Below, piece after piece: positions 33,816-43,647 of a DNA stretch of 64,000 nucleotides. Each line of letters opens with the position of its first letter. Within the stretch, counting starts at the first letter, position 1. The stretch spans positions 40,954,831-41,018,830 of the forward strand of contig OX463847.1 of the NCBI GenBank assembly GCA_949825065.1. The letters are read 5' to 3'. The position numbers and the translations under genes are program-made. A model generated the notes under the pieces. The model had not been told where the DNA came from, did not search any database, and was given only the letters and a program-made list of their open reading frames with translations. Source of the DNA: Odontocerum albicorne. Lineage: Eukaryota; Arthropoda; Insecta; Trichoptera; Odontoceridae.

Positions 33816-34938
33816 CATTGTCCACTGTTAAAAATTCAACTATCATACTAAATCCTTGTATGCTCCGTGTATCAACATAGTATGAATAGATCATGAAACT
33901 GTCAATTCAATTTTCCAAGAAGTTGACTGTCGTTCAAATAGTAAAGGAAAGAATCATACTTACGACAAATCTTACAAATGCTAAAAAGGAAAACGAAATC
34001 GGAAGATGAAATTTAGTGAAGCATGTTATTCAAACAAAAGCTAGATTGAAATGTAACTGGTCTAGATAAACGGAGGATCGTTGAATGCTCAAATGACACC
34101 CTGATGCGCAGTAGAACCAGCGTAATGATCTCCAAAAAGATGGATAGGTGACAGAGGGTGGTGATGGATGCTGTGTTAGGGACTACACCACCATCCCAGC
34201 AGCCTAAAAGCCAAGCTCATTTGTACGTGGTGCGACTGTTAGTGAATCGACGATTCCCTGACGATGAGTATCGATAGCTAACATCTTTCCACATAAAAGG
34301 ATAATGAAATAACTCCTTCCAGGCCAGCTTAGGCTCTGTGCACAGCTTTGTCGTTTCAGTTCTTCTATGCCATAGGATACCCATCGTAGAGCTGTCATGT
34401 ATCTACTGCCAGCGCATGCTAATCTTATCTATACATTCACCGTTCCGCTTATCTTAGAACCTATAAATATTATTATCTGTAATATTCACCAAAACCAATG
34501 TTAGCTTATAGATGTTCAAATAAATATTATAAGTTATGTAAACCCATGTCACCCTTATCGCTACTAACCAATATTAGCATTATTACTCGATGTATTATAT
34601 TTAAGTTGTTTACCATCTCGCCGGCGCTTATCTCCCCAAATTCAATAAAGATTTAATATCACTAAATGGGAGAAAGTTGCGACGATTGACCTTAACGGCA
34701 AACATAACATTCCTTCATAATCTAACGAAGGTATAGCTATCTTTGCTATAAATAGGACGCCATATTTGAGGCGACATCATTATTCCTAAAGCCACTACTA
34801 TGTAAAGACCATAGATATTACTATTTATAATACTGTTAATATTATACTTCAAATGTAATTCAACCTTTATACAAATAAAACTACACAGTTGAAATTCTAA
34901 AAGTGTTTTTGTTGCAAAAGGCCATAACAGAGCTACAG
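33816..34938. other. intergenic DNA, nothing recognised
   Basis: Moderate G+C at 34080-34420 but no coding frame with recognisable motifs. Confidence 0.4.
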
Positions 34939-35248
34939 CTCAAGTTGAATTGGGAACGTGACTGATCCAAGTTAACGCTCAAGTTGAATTGGGAACGTGA
35001 CTGATCCAAGTTAACGCTCAAGTTGAATTGGGAACGTGACTGATCCAAGTTAACGCTCAAGTTGAATTGGGAACGTGACTGATCCAAGTTAACGCTCAAG
35101 TTGAATTGGGAACGTGACTGATCCAAGTTAACTCTCAAGTTGAATTGGGAACGTGACTGATCCAAGTTAACGCTCAAGTTGAATTGGGAACGTGACTGAT
35201 CCAAGTTAACGCTCAAGTTGAATTGGGAACGTGACTGATCCAAGTTAA
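34939..35248. repeat. tandem repeat, 39-bp unit, 8 copies
   Basis: Unit CTCAAGTTGAATTGGGAACG then TGACTGATCCAAGTTAACG, eight near-identical copies. Being a multiple of three, it keeps a minus-strand frame open that reads NLDQSRSQFNLSV again and again. I see no start, signal or flanking exon to make that a real protein. Each unit contains a TTAA, and the last TTAA abuts the piggyBac-like element. Confidence 0.96.
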
Positions 35249-35462
35249 CACGTTCAGAAAACACATATAGGTATTCATATAAACTTTTGGTGGGTGCTCA
35301 AAATGTACTATATATCGTCGTTATACTATATTCTTAATTTATTTGGGTGAATAAAAAAACAAGTTAGCCCAGATTGGCAATACGGTACTGTTAATGTTTG
35401 TAAGGGTTATATAGTAATGAATTATTAGTAATTACATAATTAATTCTTCAGTAATCAATGTG
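35249..35462. mobile_element. piggyBac-like MITE
   Basis: TTAA at 35245-35248 and 35463-35466; ends CACGTTCAGAAAACAC and, inward from the right, CACATTGATTACTG. The interior matches 5514-5783 (TATAGGTATTCATATAAACT, GGGTGCTCAAAATG, GTTTGTAAGG). No coding capacity. Its left TTAA is the one inside the final 39-bp repeat unit. Confidence 0.78.
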
Positions 35463-35720
35463 TTAATTAATTACTCGCAACCGACAAATGAAAGATGCCT
35501 TTTTCGAATGGGACTTAATTGTCATCCGGAGGTAAAATACCCTCCTGTTCGGATCTCTGGGGAGGGTGTCAAACCGAGCGAATCATAACAAGAGGCACAC
35601 TACGAGGCGTACAATAAAACACTTCACATTTGACACTTGAATGAATGCGACTGATTTAAAAGATAATATGAGTGAAGTGCCAAACCAGCCTTTATAACGA
35701 ATATGTTGAAAATAGATATT

Positions 35721-36749
35721 GAAGCTCAAAGTCTATGGGTTGTTATAAATCAAATGTTGTGTAATTAATGGAGTTCAAAGTCCATGGGTTATTATAAATC
35801 AAATGTTGTGTAATTAATGGAGCTCAAAGTCTATGGGTTGTTATAAATCAAATGTTGTGTAATTAATGGAGTTCAAAGTCCATGGGTTATTATAAATCAA
35901 ATGTTGTGTAATTAATGGAGCTCAAAGTCTATGGGTTGTTATAAATCAAATGTTGTGTAATTAATGGAGTTCAAAGTCCATGGGTTATTATAAATCAAAT
36001 GTTGTGTAATTAATGGAGCTCAAAGTCTATGGGTTGTTATAAATCAAATGTTGTGTAATTAATGGAGTTCAAAGTCCATGGGTTATTATAAATCAAATGT
36101 TGTGTAATTAATGGAGCTCAAAGTCTATGGGTTGTTATAAATCAAATGTTGTGTAATTAATGGAGTTCAAAGTCCATGGGTTATTATAAATCAAATGTTG
36201 TGTAATTAATGGAGCTCAAAGTCTATGGGTTGTTATAAATCAAATGTTGTGTAATTAATGGAGTTCAAAGTCCATGGGTTATTATAAATCAAATGTTGTG
36301 TAATTAATGGAGTTCAAAGTCCATGGGTTATTATAAATCAAATGTTGTGTAATTAATGGAGTTCAAAGTCCATGGGTTATTATAAATCAAATGTTGTGTA
36401 ATTAATGGAGCTCAAAGTCTATGGGTTGTTATAAATCAAATGTTGTGTAATTAATGGAGTTCAAAGTCCATGGGTTATTATAAATCAAATGTTGTGTAAT
36501 TAATGGAGCTCAAAGTCTATGGGTTGTTATAAATCAAATGTTGTGTAATTAATGGAGTTCAAAGTCCATGGGTTATTATAAATCAAATGTTGTGTAATTA
36601 ATGGAGTTCAAAGTCCATGGGTTATTATAAATCAAATGTTGTGTAATTAATGGAGCTCAAAGTCCATGGGTTATTATAAATCAAATGTTGTGTAATTAAT
36701 GGAGCTCAAAGTCCATGGGTTATTATAAATCAAATGTTGTGTAATTAAT
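35721..36749. repeat. 49-bp satellite, 21 units, dimeric higher-order structure
   Basis: 21 exact-length units. Type A has GCTCAAAGTCTATGGGTTGT; type B has GTTCAAAGTCCATGGGTTAT. The order is ABABABABABAB BB ABAB B, then two hybrid units (A-like GCTC with B-like remainder). Diagnostic sites sit in the first half; the second half (AAATCAAATGTTGTGTAATT) is invariant. The homogeneity indicates recent amplification of a 98-bp dimer with later unequal exchange. Confidence 0.97.
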
Positions 36750-37509
36750 GTTTTTTATTCATTGAACAGATACATTCTAAAACTACTACAATAAAAAAAA
36801 TGAATCTAATATTATGACAAGATTATTTGATGATTAAAGTTTTTTTGTTTGATAGGCAAATTTGACATAAAAGTACATATATCACGAAAGTCGCTTTGCC
36901 AAAAAAAATGATAGATGGCAGCAGTATAGTAGTACCATTTAGGATTTTGAAGTAAAGGCACTTCTGGCTTATAAAGAAACGTTGTGTGGCTCAAATTTTA
37001 ACACTAACTAATTTTTTTGTTTTGTTAGATAGGCTGGTCTGGCTTTATGCCACTCATATATTGTAAGTGTTTGTGTGTTGCTATAATATTCATAAGTCGA
37101 TAAATCCTATTTTATGCTGATGATGATTTTATAATTCGCCAGCATTTATGGCATAATCAAACAGAGTCAGATAAAGGCACGCAATTATTTCTATATTTAG
37201 CTTCGGGATTCAATAAACTCGTTACGCCTTATCGCAAGGCCATATTGTCCCACATTCATACTAACTACAAATACTCGTATAACGTGCACAGAAGACAAAT
37301 ATCCTATCCTTAGCAGGACGGTCCTATATCAAGGACTCAGTCCTTCATCTTGAATAAATTAACGTAAAAGGAATTTATTCACGATATTATAATTTGCGTA
37401 ACATATGCCTTTGGGGATTTATTTTATTTATTCTTTTTTTTTTCATTCACATATTTAGGAAAGATATTGAAGTTGTAAAATATACACTTACATACCATCA
37501 CCCTATTTC
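36750..37509. other. A+T-rich DNA, nothing recognised
   Basis: No supported feature between the satellite and the LINE remnant. Confidence 0.4.
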
Positions 37510-37940
37510 CTTGTTGTGATAGGCACATTAATCAAATGCTACGTTTGGTCAGTGTTATTGCATGGAGTAGAATCATAGACCCTCAAAGTAAGTAGTATGA
37601 ACCGACTGGAAGCATTCGAAATGTGTATACACCGGAGAATGCTACGGATACCCTGGACGGATATGGTCAGCAACACAAGGGTTCTTCAAAGAGCCAAATT
37701 TAATAGAGATTTGCTGACTAATATTAAAATTCGAAACGTGTCCTACTTGGGGCATATACTTAGAGGAGCAAAGTACAAATTACTGCACCTGATCATCCAA
37801 GGCAAAATAAAAGGCCGAAGAGGTGTTGGCAGGAGGCAAATCTCCTGGCTCCGCAATATACGTGATTGGACGATCTTTTTCGGGCTGCCGGGGACAAAGA
37901 TAGATATCTTCTTAACTCTTTTAGCAGAATGTCCTTGAAG
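37510..37940 (+). pseudogene. LINE reverse-transcriptase C-terminal region
   Basis: Plus strand: CYVWSVLLHGVES, stop (TAG for the conserved Trp), TLKVSSMNRLEAFEMCIHRR, MLRIPWTDMVSNTRVLQRA, SYLGHILRGAKYKLL, IIQGKIKGRRGVGRRQISWL. This is the segment after the RT palm in a widespread insect LINE family. One nonsense codon in an otherwise open frame of about 130 codons suggests moderate age. It continues into a region interrupted by the LTR-like repeat; related 3' sequence resumes at about 38332. Confidence 0.85.
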
Positions 37941-37957
37941 GACGAGATGATGATAGT

Positions 37958-38331
37958 TGTTGGTAAATAAATAAAACACGTTAGATCGCAATGCGGAAAG
38001 AGAGAGTGTTTATTTTTATAGTAGCGTAGGTATTTATATGTTTTTGAAATGTGCACGGGAGTGCGCTCGCGATATGCTTCCGTCTCGCTTCTGTGAATGC
38101 AGAAATCGATTAATATCGTATGTGGGTGATATTTTATTTACGAAACTGGCGAGACAGCGTGGTGCGTTCTCTCTCTAGTATGGAATGCGGCGCGATGCTC
38201 GGCCGGCGTCAATGGTTGGCATGTGACCTTTGGACTGTTTAATATAATTTATCGAGGAATCCGAAGGTCGTTTCATTGGTCATTGACCGTATGTATGCGA
38301 CAATATCATACGACGACCGTGAATCCCCACA
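37958..38331 (-). repeat. LTR-like repeat, inverted copy
   Basis: Minus strand: TGTGGGGATTCACGGTCGTC, GGTCAATGACCAATGAAACG, then TATAAATACCTACGC, GCATTGCGATC and ...ACCAACA. Related along its whole length to 31612-31995. Compared with the LINE 3' end at 42 kb it lies within an insertion between GGGACAAAGATAGATA and CTCAAGTGATATTCAACG. Confidence 0.55.
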
Positions 38332-38392
38332 CTCTCAAGTGATATTCAACGTTGGGGGGACCTGACATGACACTGAGAAGAAGAAGATATGC
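38332..38392 (+). repeat. LINE 3' end continuation
   Basis: CTCAAGTGATATTCAACGTT, GGGGGGACCTGACATGACAC and GAAGAAGAAG match the minus-strand sequence of 41970-42030, so the LINE 3' end continues on the far side of the LTR-like insertion. Confidence 0.65.
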
Positions 38393-39884
38393 ACATATAT
38401 TTACATATTAAATCGTTAGGAACAAACATTTTTTTTTGTTTTTTTTTTGTAAGAGGCAAAAATATTTTTATTCAGCCTCGCTATGAGGAAATGGATACGA
38501 AAAAAACCGTGCTTATATTTCCTGGGAATTCCTCATTTCTATAATTTGATAAATGTTTCAACGCTCAAAGCTATTAGAGATAATCACATTCCAAGTTTGA
38601 CACCATAACTCGGTATGAAGCAACCATTTAACCAACGAAATAATAATAAAATTTGAGTGGAAATTGATACTCTCAGCCCAGTTCGCTGGCGATAAATCAA
38701 AGATAAAATTCCGGAAAAGTGTTCTCGGCCATCTGGTGCCAGCAAACCGACAAAGTTGGGTGGAGGACAGTGATGGGAGGAATCGAAGGGAAGAAATAGA
38801 AATGTTATAATCGAATACAAAAGTATCCAACTTACAAAATATCTAAACGAGTATTTTTTCCTTATTCTGTCATACATTGTTTATTCCAAACAATCTACGC
38901 AACGTTCTAGAATGATTTTAAACATGAAATAGGTACACGTATGCATAACTATGTTTTGATACTTTCGCGGTTTTTCGTATTAAGTTGCATAAGGTTTTTT
39001 TGGAGTATGTACCGCGTGGTTTGGCTTATGATACAGACGTTTCGAAAACAATACAGTTTTCATCTTCTGGACTCTTTTGCAGTCAACTTAGCTATTCATG
39101 ACTTATTTGTAGACTACTGTGCGCCACTGGTACAAAGAACTGTAACATATGGATAATTCAGCTCACGTTCAGAGGCGTAGATCGGTGAAAAGATAGCAGG
39201 GTGAAGAGTATCCTCTTAGGCAGGTACTAGATGATCGCAAGTAAAACACAGCAGGCAGGGTGAACTGAGAAGTGATTTATTTTGGTCTTTTGCACTTCTT
39301 ATGTGCGGTCAATCGCTCATCGCAAGAAGAAGAAGAAGATACGAGTTCTTTTACTTTTATTAAATTTTTGAAACCATGTGCATTTTACTGCACCTTTGTT
39401 CTTTTGTCAGTGATTTGAGGGAATACCTTTTCCACTGTTGTGTCATATGTGTGTGCAGTGTTATTTATATGTGTATACTTATGTTAAGTATTTGTGTGTT
39501 AATTTGTGGGGAATTTTTAGGCTCGATGAGTAAATTTACTAGCAGGTTTTAGTTTCCGTAATAGCTAAAAAAAAGAATACAAGTTCAATAAATAAACGAT
39601 TCCATTATTTCTATCGATTAATCCCATCACTTACGTATAAATGATGACGCTTATTAAATAAATGCTTGCAAATATATAATACCATGCCATAAAACAGCCG
39701 AAGCAGGTATATCATATTACAAATATTTAATTTTAATCTACAATACAAACAGTTACATAAAACAAATAAATTTTAAATAAAGATGTCTTCACAGAGCCGA
39801 TGGAATAAATAACGTTTTCCAATATTCACTGAACAACTTATTGGATTAAGATTTAAATAATTTTACTGTGATTTACTGTGAAAC
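38393..39884. other. intergenic DNA with one decayed dispersed repeat
   Basis: 38960-39130 resembles 10640-10800 and contains, on the minus strand, AGAAGATGAAAACTGTATTG then TTTTCGAAACGTC, a hairpin between GAAGATG and GAAAC. No gene is recognised; a minus-strand open frame pair at 38558-38877 lacks known motifs. Confidence 0.4.
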
Positions 39885-40220
39885 CGTTAACCTGAGGTGC
39901 TGACAGTTAACCTAAGGTGGTATACGAGTATGTGGGTTTACTTTTTATTTTGTTTCTGCCATATATTTTGTTTTTTTTTTTTAATCTAGATATATGGGGG
40001 TGTGGGCTGAAATCCCCCCGATGTCCTTGCGGTCGGGCTCGCCCTACATTAGTGGGGTTTATCTCGGCCGGGGGAATGTTTGTGGGATGAGCCCGGACCT
40101 TTTAATGTATTCTATCTTAAATGTGTTTTCTGCAATTTGTTTTGAGATGTATGTGCGATACTTGGATGAGTTTATTAAATACTATATATGTACACATTGT
40201 GTTGCTGTCAAGGAACCTTT
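39885..40220 (+). repeat. R-family repeat, unit 1 of a direct duplication
   Basis: Begins CTGAGGTGCTGACAGTTAAC; core TGTCCTTGCGGTCGGGCTCG, CCCTACATTAGTGGGGTTTA, TCTCGGCCGGGGGAATG, GATGAGCCCGGACCTTTT; ends GTTGCTGTCAAGGAACC. The next unit repeats this order at about 82% identity by eye. Confidence 0.7.
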
Positions 40221-40231
40221 ATTTGTTTGTT

Positions 40232-40522
40232 TGAATTAATCTGAGGTGGTATTTGTGGATTTGTTTATTTTTCTGCCATCTATTTATTTTCGTTTTTTTT
40301 ATTTTCTTCTACATGTGCAAGTGTGTGGGTTGAAAAACGTCTGGTGTCCCCGTGACTGCCCTATATTGGTGGGGTGTATCTTGGCCGTAGATATGTTGTT
40401 AGATGAGCCCAGACCTTTTGTTAGCTTCCGTCTTTAATGTATTCTCTGCAATTTATGTGTTTTTGGAGTGTTATTTAAATATATTATGTACATACTATGT
40501 TGCTATCAATAAACCTATAGCG
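40232..40522 (+). repeat. R-family repeat, unit 2 of a direct duplication
   Basis: CTGAGGTGGTATTTGTGGAT, TGTCCCCGTGACTGCCCTAT, ATTGGTGGGGTGTATCTTGG, GATGAGCCCAGACCTTTT, ending GTTGCTATCAATAAACCTAT. The AATAAA-containing end suggests the 3' end of a transcribed repeat. Class unknown. Confidence 0.7.
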
Positions 40523-40639
40523 GGTTGCTTATCTTTATAAGTCGTGATGATTTTGATTTGTATTTATTTAAATATAAATACTCAAGAATGCGGATGAAAG
40601 CGAAAGTGGACAGCGGGCAATCAATAATAAGTCTTGACA

Positions 40640-40885
40640 GTTGAATGAATGATAATAATATTTATTTCTCGGCGCGTGGGTAATTTATACAAATGAGTGA
40701 ACCAGTTCGCGATACATATTCTCTCTTACTCTAGCGCGTGCATTGGCGGGTAGATATTTATTTGTATTCGGAGACGGCTAGACAGGTCGCAAATACTATA
40801 AAATAGTAAACATTGTTGTTGTTCCTGGCGTGTGACAATCTGTAAATACTTCATCGGTCATTGACCCTGTATGTTTACTATTTTA
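40640..40885 (-). repeat. diverged LTR-like repeat
   Basis: Minus strand shares GGTCAATGACCGATGAAG, TCACACGCC, ATCGCGA and a TATAAATTACC box in the same order as 31612-31995, with little similarity between these blocks. Confidence 0.45.
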
Positions 40886-41036
40886 ACAATAATTAATTTA
40901 ATTTAATTATGTTTTACAATTCACTTATTTATTTTGACAATTATTTATTTATTTAGGTAGGTATCCTACAAACCCATATTTGTTTATTATTTATTTAAAC
41001 TGCGATTGCGTAACATCTCTTCAGTATATTATTTAT

Positions 41037-41190
41037 AGTTAAGGCATTAACACTGTGGAAGTTTAAAGAAATTGTAATTTGTTTAATCCAACACTGTTTA
41101 TTCCATTTTAAATGGTAGTAATTAATCCTACCGGTTTCAAGGTTTTCACCTCATCATCAGAGGAGCACTAAAGAGACTCTTGTGTATGGT
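41037..41190 (-). repeat. Penelope-like or foldback repeat arm with hammerhead-like motif
   Basis: A single arm of the repeat that forms the palindrome at 63790-63998 (shared TTAAGGCATTAAC, GTTTATTCCA, CCTACCGGTTTCAAGG, TTTTCACCTCATC). On the minus strand it contains CTGATGA, a hairpin AGGT-GAAA-ACCT, then TGAAAC (41160-41133). Similar motifs are known from the terminal repeats of Penelope-like retroelements; I see no reverse transcriptase nearby to prove the class. Confidence 0.5.
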
Positions 41191-41344
41191 TATAGCATTA
41201 TTTAAAGTATAATAAACAATGTTTGACTAAACAAATTGCGATCTCTTCAATAATCAAGTAATCGAAAATCTTTGATTTAATTATGATAATACAAAATATT
41301 TTCATCAACATACAAAATATTGTGTCCAATCTATAGCTTAAAAA

Positions 41345-41567
41345 ATACGATATACTCGTATAATGCAACAATTCTATTGGCAATTTATGTCAATATCTTA
41401 CAACCAACTAGAAAGATAGAGGCTCAAAGTGAAAACCAGTTTGGATCCCTTTTAAAAAAAATCGGCCCCCAAAGAGCATTGAATCTGCAACCCCCACTCT
41501 CAAAGACAAGTGACTTCCCAACTAGACTATGGAAGAGGTTGCATTATAAAGAATATTTTTCAATGGC
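41345..41567 (-). repeat. tRNA-derived SINE, full length
   Basis: Minus strand head TCCATAGTCTAGTTGGGAAG, CACTTGTCTTTGAGAG, GGGGTTGCAGATTCAATGC. Body: ATCCAAACTGGTTTTCACTT, GAGCC. Tail: GTTGGTTGTAAGATATTGAC, ATTGCCAATAGAATTG. It lies head-to-head with the next SINE. Confidence 0.78.
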
Positions 41568-41584
41568 ATAATGTATACGAAGAC

Positions 41585-41768
41585 CTCCGTTGCTTAGTTG
41601 ATAAGACTCCTGTCTTCAAATCTGTAGGTTACGGGTTCGTATCCAGTTGGTACTTTAACTTTAAAAATCTTCCAGTGTAGTTTTTACTCGACTCTTTTTT
41701 GGTTGGTTGAAATATATTGTCACGTGGCAATAAAACTGCTAAGTTTTTTATTGCATACAACGAAAGGT
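41585..41768 (+). repeat. tRNA-derived SINE, full length
   Basis: Head TCCGTTGCTTAGTTGATAAG (A box), ACTCCTGTCTTCAAATCTG, ACGGGTTCGTATCCAG (B box). Body: AAAAATCTTCCAGTGTAG. Tail: TTTGGTTGGTTGAAATATAT, TGTCACGTGGCAATAAAACT, ending TTGCATACAACG. The best-preserved head-plus-tail copy on this strand. Confidence 0.85.
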
Positions 41769-41959
41769 AATATAACAATTTTTATATATTTAATGGTTTA
41801 TTATTTATTTATTCATTCATTTACGGTCGATCAAAATAATTAACAAACCATCATGCCGTTTAACTTTTAAGGTAAGCAAAGAGGACAGAACGCCAGACAT
41901 TCCTGTCTCAACACACATCCTTCATCTCCTTCACACCCATATACCATCTTATGCAGCTT

Positions 41960-42170
41960 CTATGATTATCTTACTTCTTCTTCTTCCCAGTGTCATGTCA
42001 GGTCCCCCCAACGTTAAATATCACCTGAGAGTAGACATATTTGTCTCCGGCAGCCCGAAAAAGATCCCCAACGCTCCTTATCTATGTCGAGCCGGGAGAT
42101 TCTTAGCACCCCTGACCCATTTAAGGGTCGCCCGGTACTCGGGGCCGTGGCTTGATTTCTCTCCATAGTA
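41960..42170 (-). pseudogene. LINE 3' end
   Basis: Minus strand: KWVRGAKNL then DKERWGSF, a decayed RDRxRWxS end, followed by a 3' UTR with TGACATGACACTGGGAAGAA. It matches 37.88-37.9 kb (GGGCTGCCGG and GACAAA) and 38332-38392, showing the uninterrupted form of that LINE 3' end. Confidence 0.65.
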
Positions 42171-42480
42171 ATTTCCTGGGGAGGGATATCCAGAGTGGTT
42201 TCACCTTGCCTTCTCTGGATGATTTTCTGTTGGGGTTACCTTCCCTTAACTGTGTGGATCCAGTTTTATGGCGCTGGAAACTGGGCATTCGTCCACTCTC
42301 TATCTGCTATGACACTGGTGGAAATGTCAGTGGTCACATTGCCCGGGGTTCGCGGGGCCTGAGAGACCACTCGTGGACGCTAGAGTGTTGGACTTGGTAG
42401 TAGTGTTACTGGTGACATTGCAACGTGGCGCATTACGACATTTTGTAGAAGTATACTTTCCAGCCAAGCATACTCCATCG
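42171..42480. other. G+C-richer unclassified DNA
   Basis: Moderately G+C-rich (GGTTACCTTCCCTTAACTGT, GCCCGGGGTTCGCGGGGCC). Probably more of a retrotransposon body; no frame is convincing. Confidence 0.3.
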
Positions 42481-42526
42481 TAGTCCTACTACCCATTTGA
42501 GCCCCAATGGGTAGTAGGACTACTTA
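42481..42526. repeat. 18-bp perfect inverted repeat
   Basis: GTAGTCCTACTACCCATT and AATGGGTAGTAGGACTAC around the spacer TGAGCCCC. A strong hairpin at the edge of the LINE fragment. Confidence 0.9.
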
Positions 42527-43070
42527 CTTCTTACATGTCCCTTTTTCAAAATATCATTCACTTGATGCAAAAATACTTTTATTGGCCTTCCTCTACCACG
42601 TCTTCTATTTACATTTACACTGTTTATTTGTTTTGTTAGTCTTTTGTTATTCATTCGTTCCACGTGTCCTAACTATCTCAGAGTGCACATCTTCTTAAGT
42701 TTAAAAAATCCATCATGTTTGATTTTTGTAGTCATATTTTTCACTTGATTCAACCATACTTGATCTTCCTATATCACAGCTTCCAGTTTCAGTACGTATT
42801 TGTTTTGTTACTCTTTCTTCATTACTTCCACATGTTCGAACAATTTCACAGTTTTCTTCTTTATATTAATTCACACATCAGTATTAAGTTTACACTCATC
42901 CCTAATCACATTCCGTCTTATTCTGACATACCTTGTCACTCCACGTATTCTTCTAAGTGCACGAATTTCAACAGCATGTATCCGACTTTTTTTAGTTTTT
43001 TCATTGTCCACGTTTTACTTCCATGCATCGAAGTCGGTACTAAAGTACTAAGTTGTGGATTATCATCTAG
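42527..43070 (-). pseudogene. RTE-type LINE reverse-transcriptase C-terminus
   Basis: Minus strand, with frameshifts: MHGSKTWTMKKLKK, IHAVEIRALRRIRGVTRYVR, IRRNVIRDE, and near the end RRRGRGRPIKVFLHQVNDIL. This matches YGSETWTMKKxxxxxIDAxEMRFLRRVxGVTRxDRIRN of RTE-like elements. The plus-strand open frames here are shadows. Confidence 0.78.
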
Positions 43071-43333
43071 ACTAGACAGATTTCAATACTGTCCTGTTTG
43101 AGTGTATATGTTTCAGCACCCCATTGACTTTGTTTCCTACCTTCAATATCATTTGAAACCGTTCAGTATCCCTCGTAATTCTTCAACGATCTGAAAAAAA
43201 TACTACCTTATTATAGTAATTCTTCGACTTGTTCTAACCTTATAAATCAAACCTTTCTTACAAAATGAATTAAATCTAATCTGATATTGATTTTTTTGCA
43301 AGAGAACTTTCCAATACCCCTAATATTTAACAA

Positions 43334-43647
43334 CTAGTTGCAGCCCGTGAAATATTCACGGAATCAAAACAAATTCTACATTTATGAAAATATATATTCA
43401 TAAATATAGAATTTGTTTATATATATCATTTATATATTACATCGTCCCCTTTTACACCGGTTCAAAAATTGTTAGCTAGGTATTTAAAATTCGTTCAATA
43501 TCACGGACCCACCGAGATTCAAATTTCGAATTACTTTCGGAATGAATCCAAGTATTCCTCTCTCGCTCTCTTGTATTCAAAATTCAATTCTCGTATTCTT
43601 TCTTTGGCGTCAACCATCGTATGCGTTTTGGCCTATTTATAATATGA
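43334..43647 (-). mobile_element. Helitron-like non-autonomous element, copy 1
   Basis: Minus strand begins TCATATTATAAATAGGCC after an A. It ends with hairpin CCGTGAATATTTCACGG, then GCTGCAACTAG followed by T. A TC start, a 3' hairpin about 10 bp before CTAG, and insertion between A and T are Helitron hallmarks. 314 bp with no coding frame; a second copy is at 48413-48715. Confidence 0.78.

Noticed and set aside
34881..35264. 127-codon minus-strand frame with 13-residue repeats as a real gene
   Set aside because: Entirely array-encoded with array-derived ends; kept only as a low-interest observation.
38558..38877. Overlapping minus-strand frames of 90 and 97 codons as a gene
   Set aside because: No recognisable motifs in either. 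The plus strand here shows weak LINE-like wording (VLGHLVP, RQSW), too weak to annotate.
42715..43101. Plus-strand 128-codon frame rich in Phe, His and Leu
   Set aside because: Shadow of the minus-strand RTE-type reverse transcriptase remnant.
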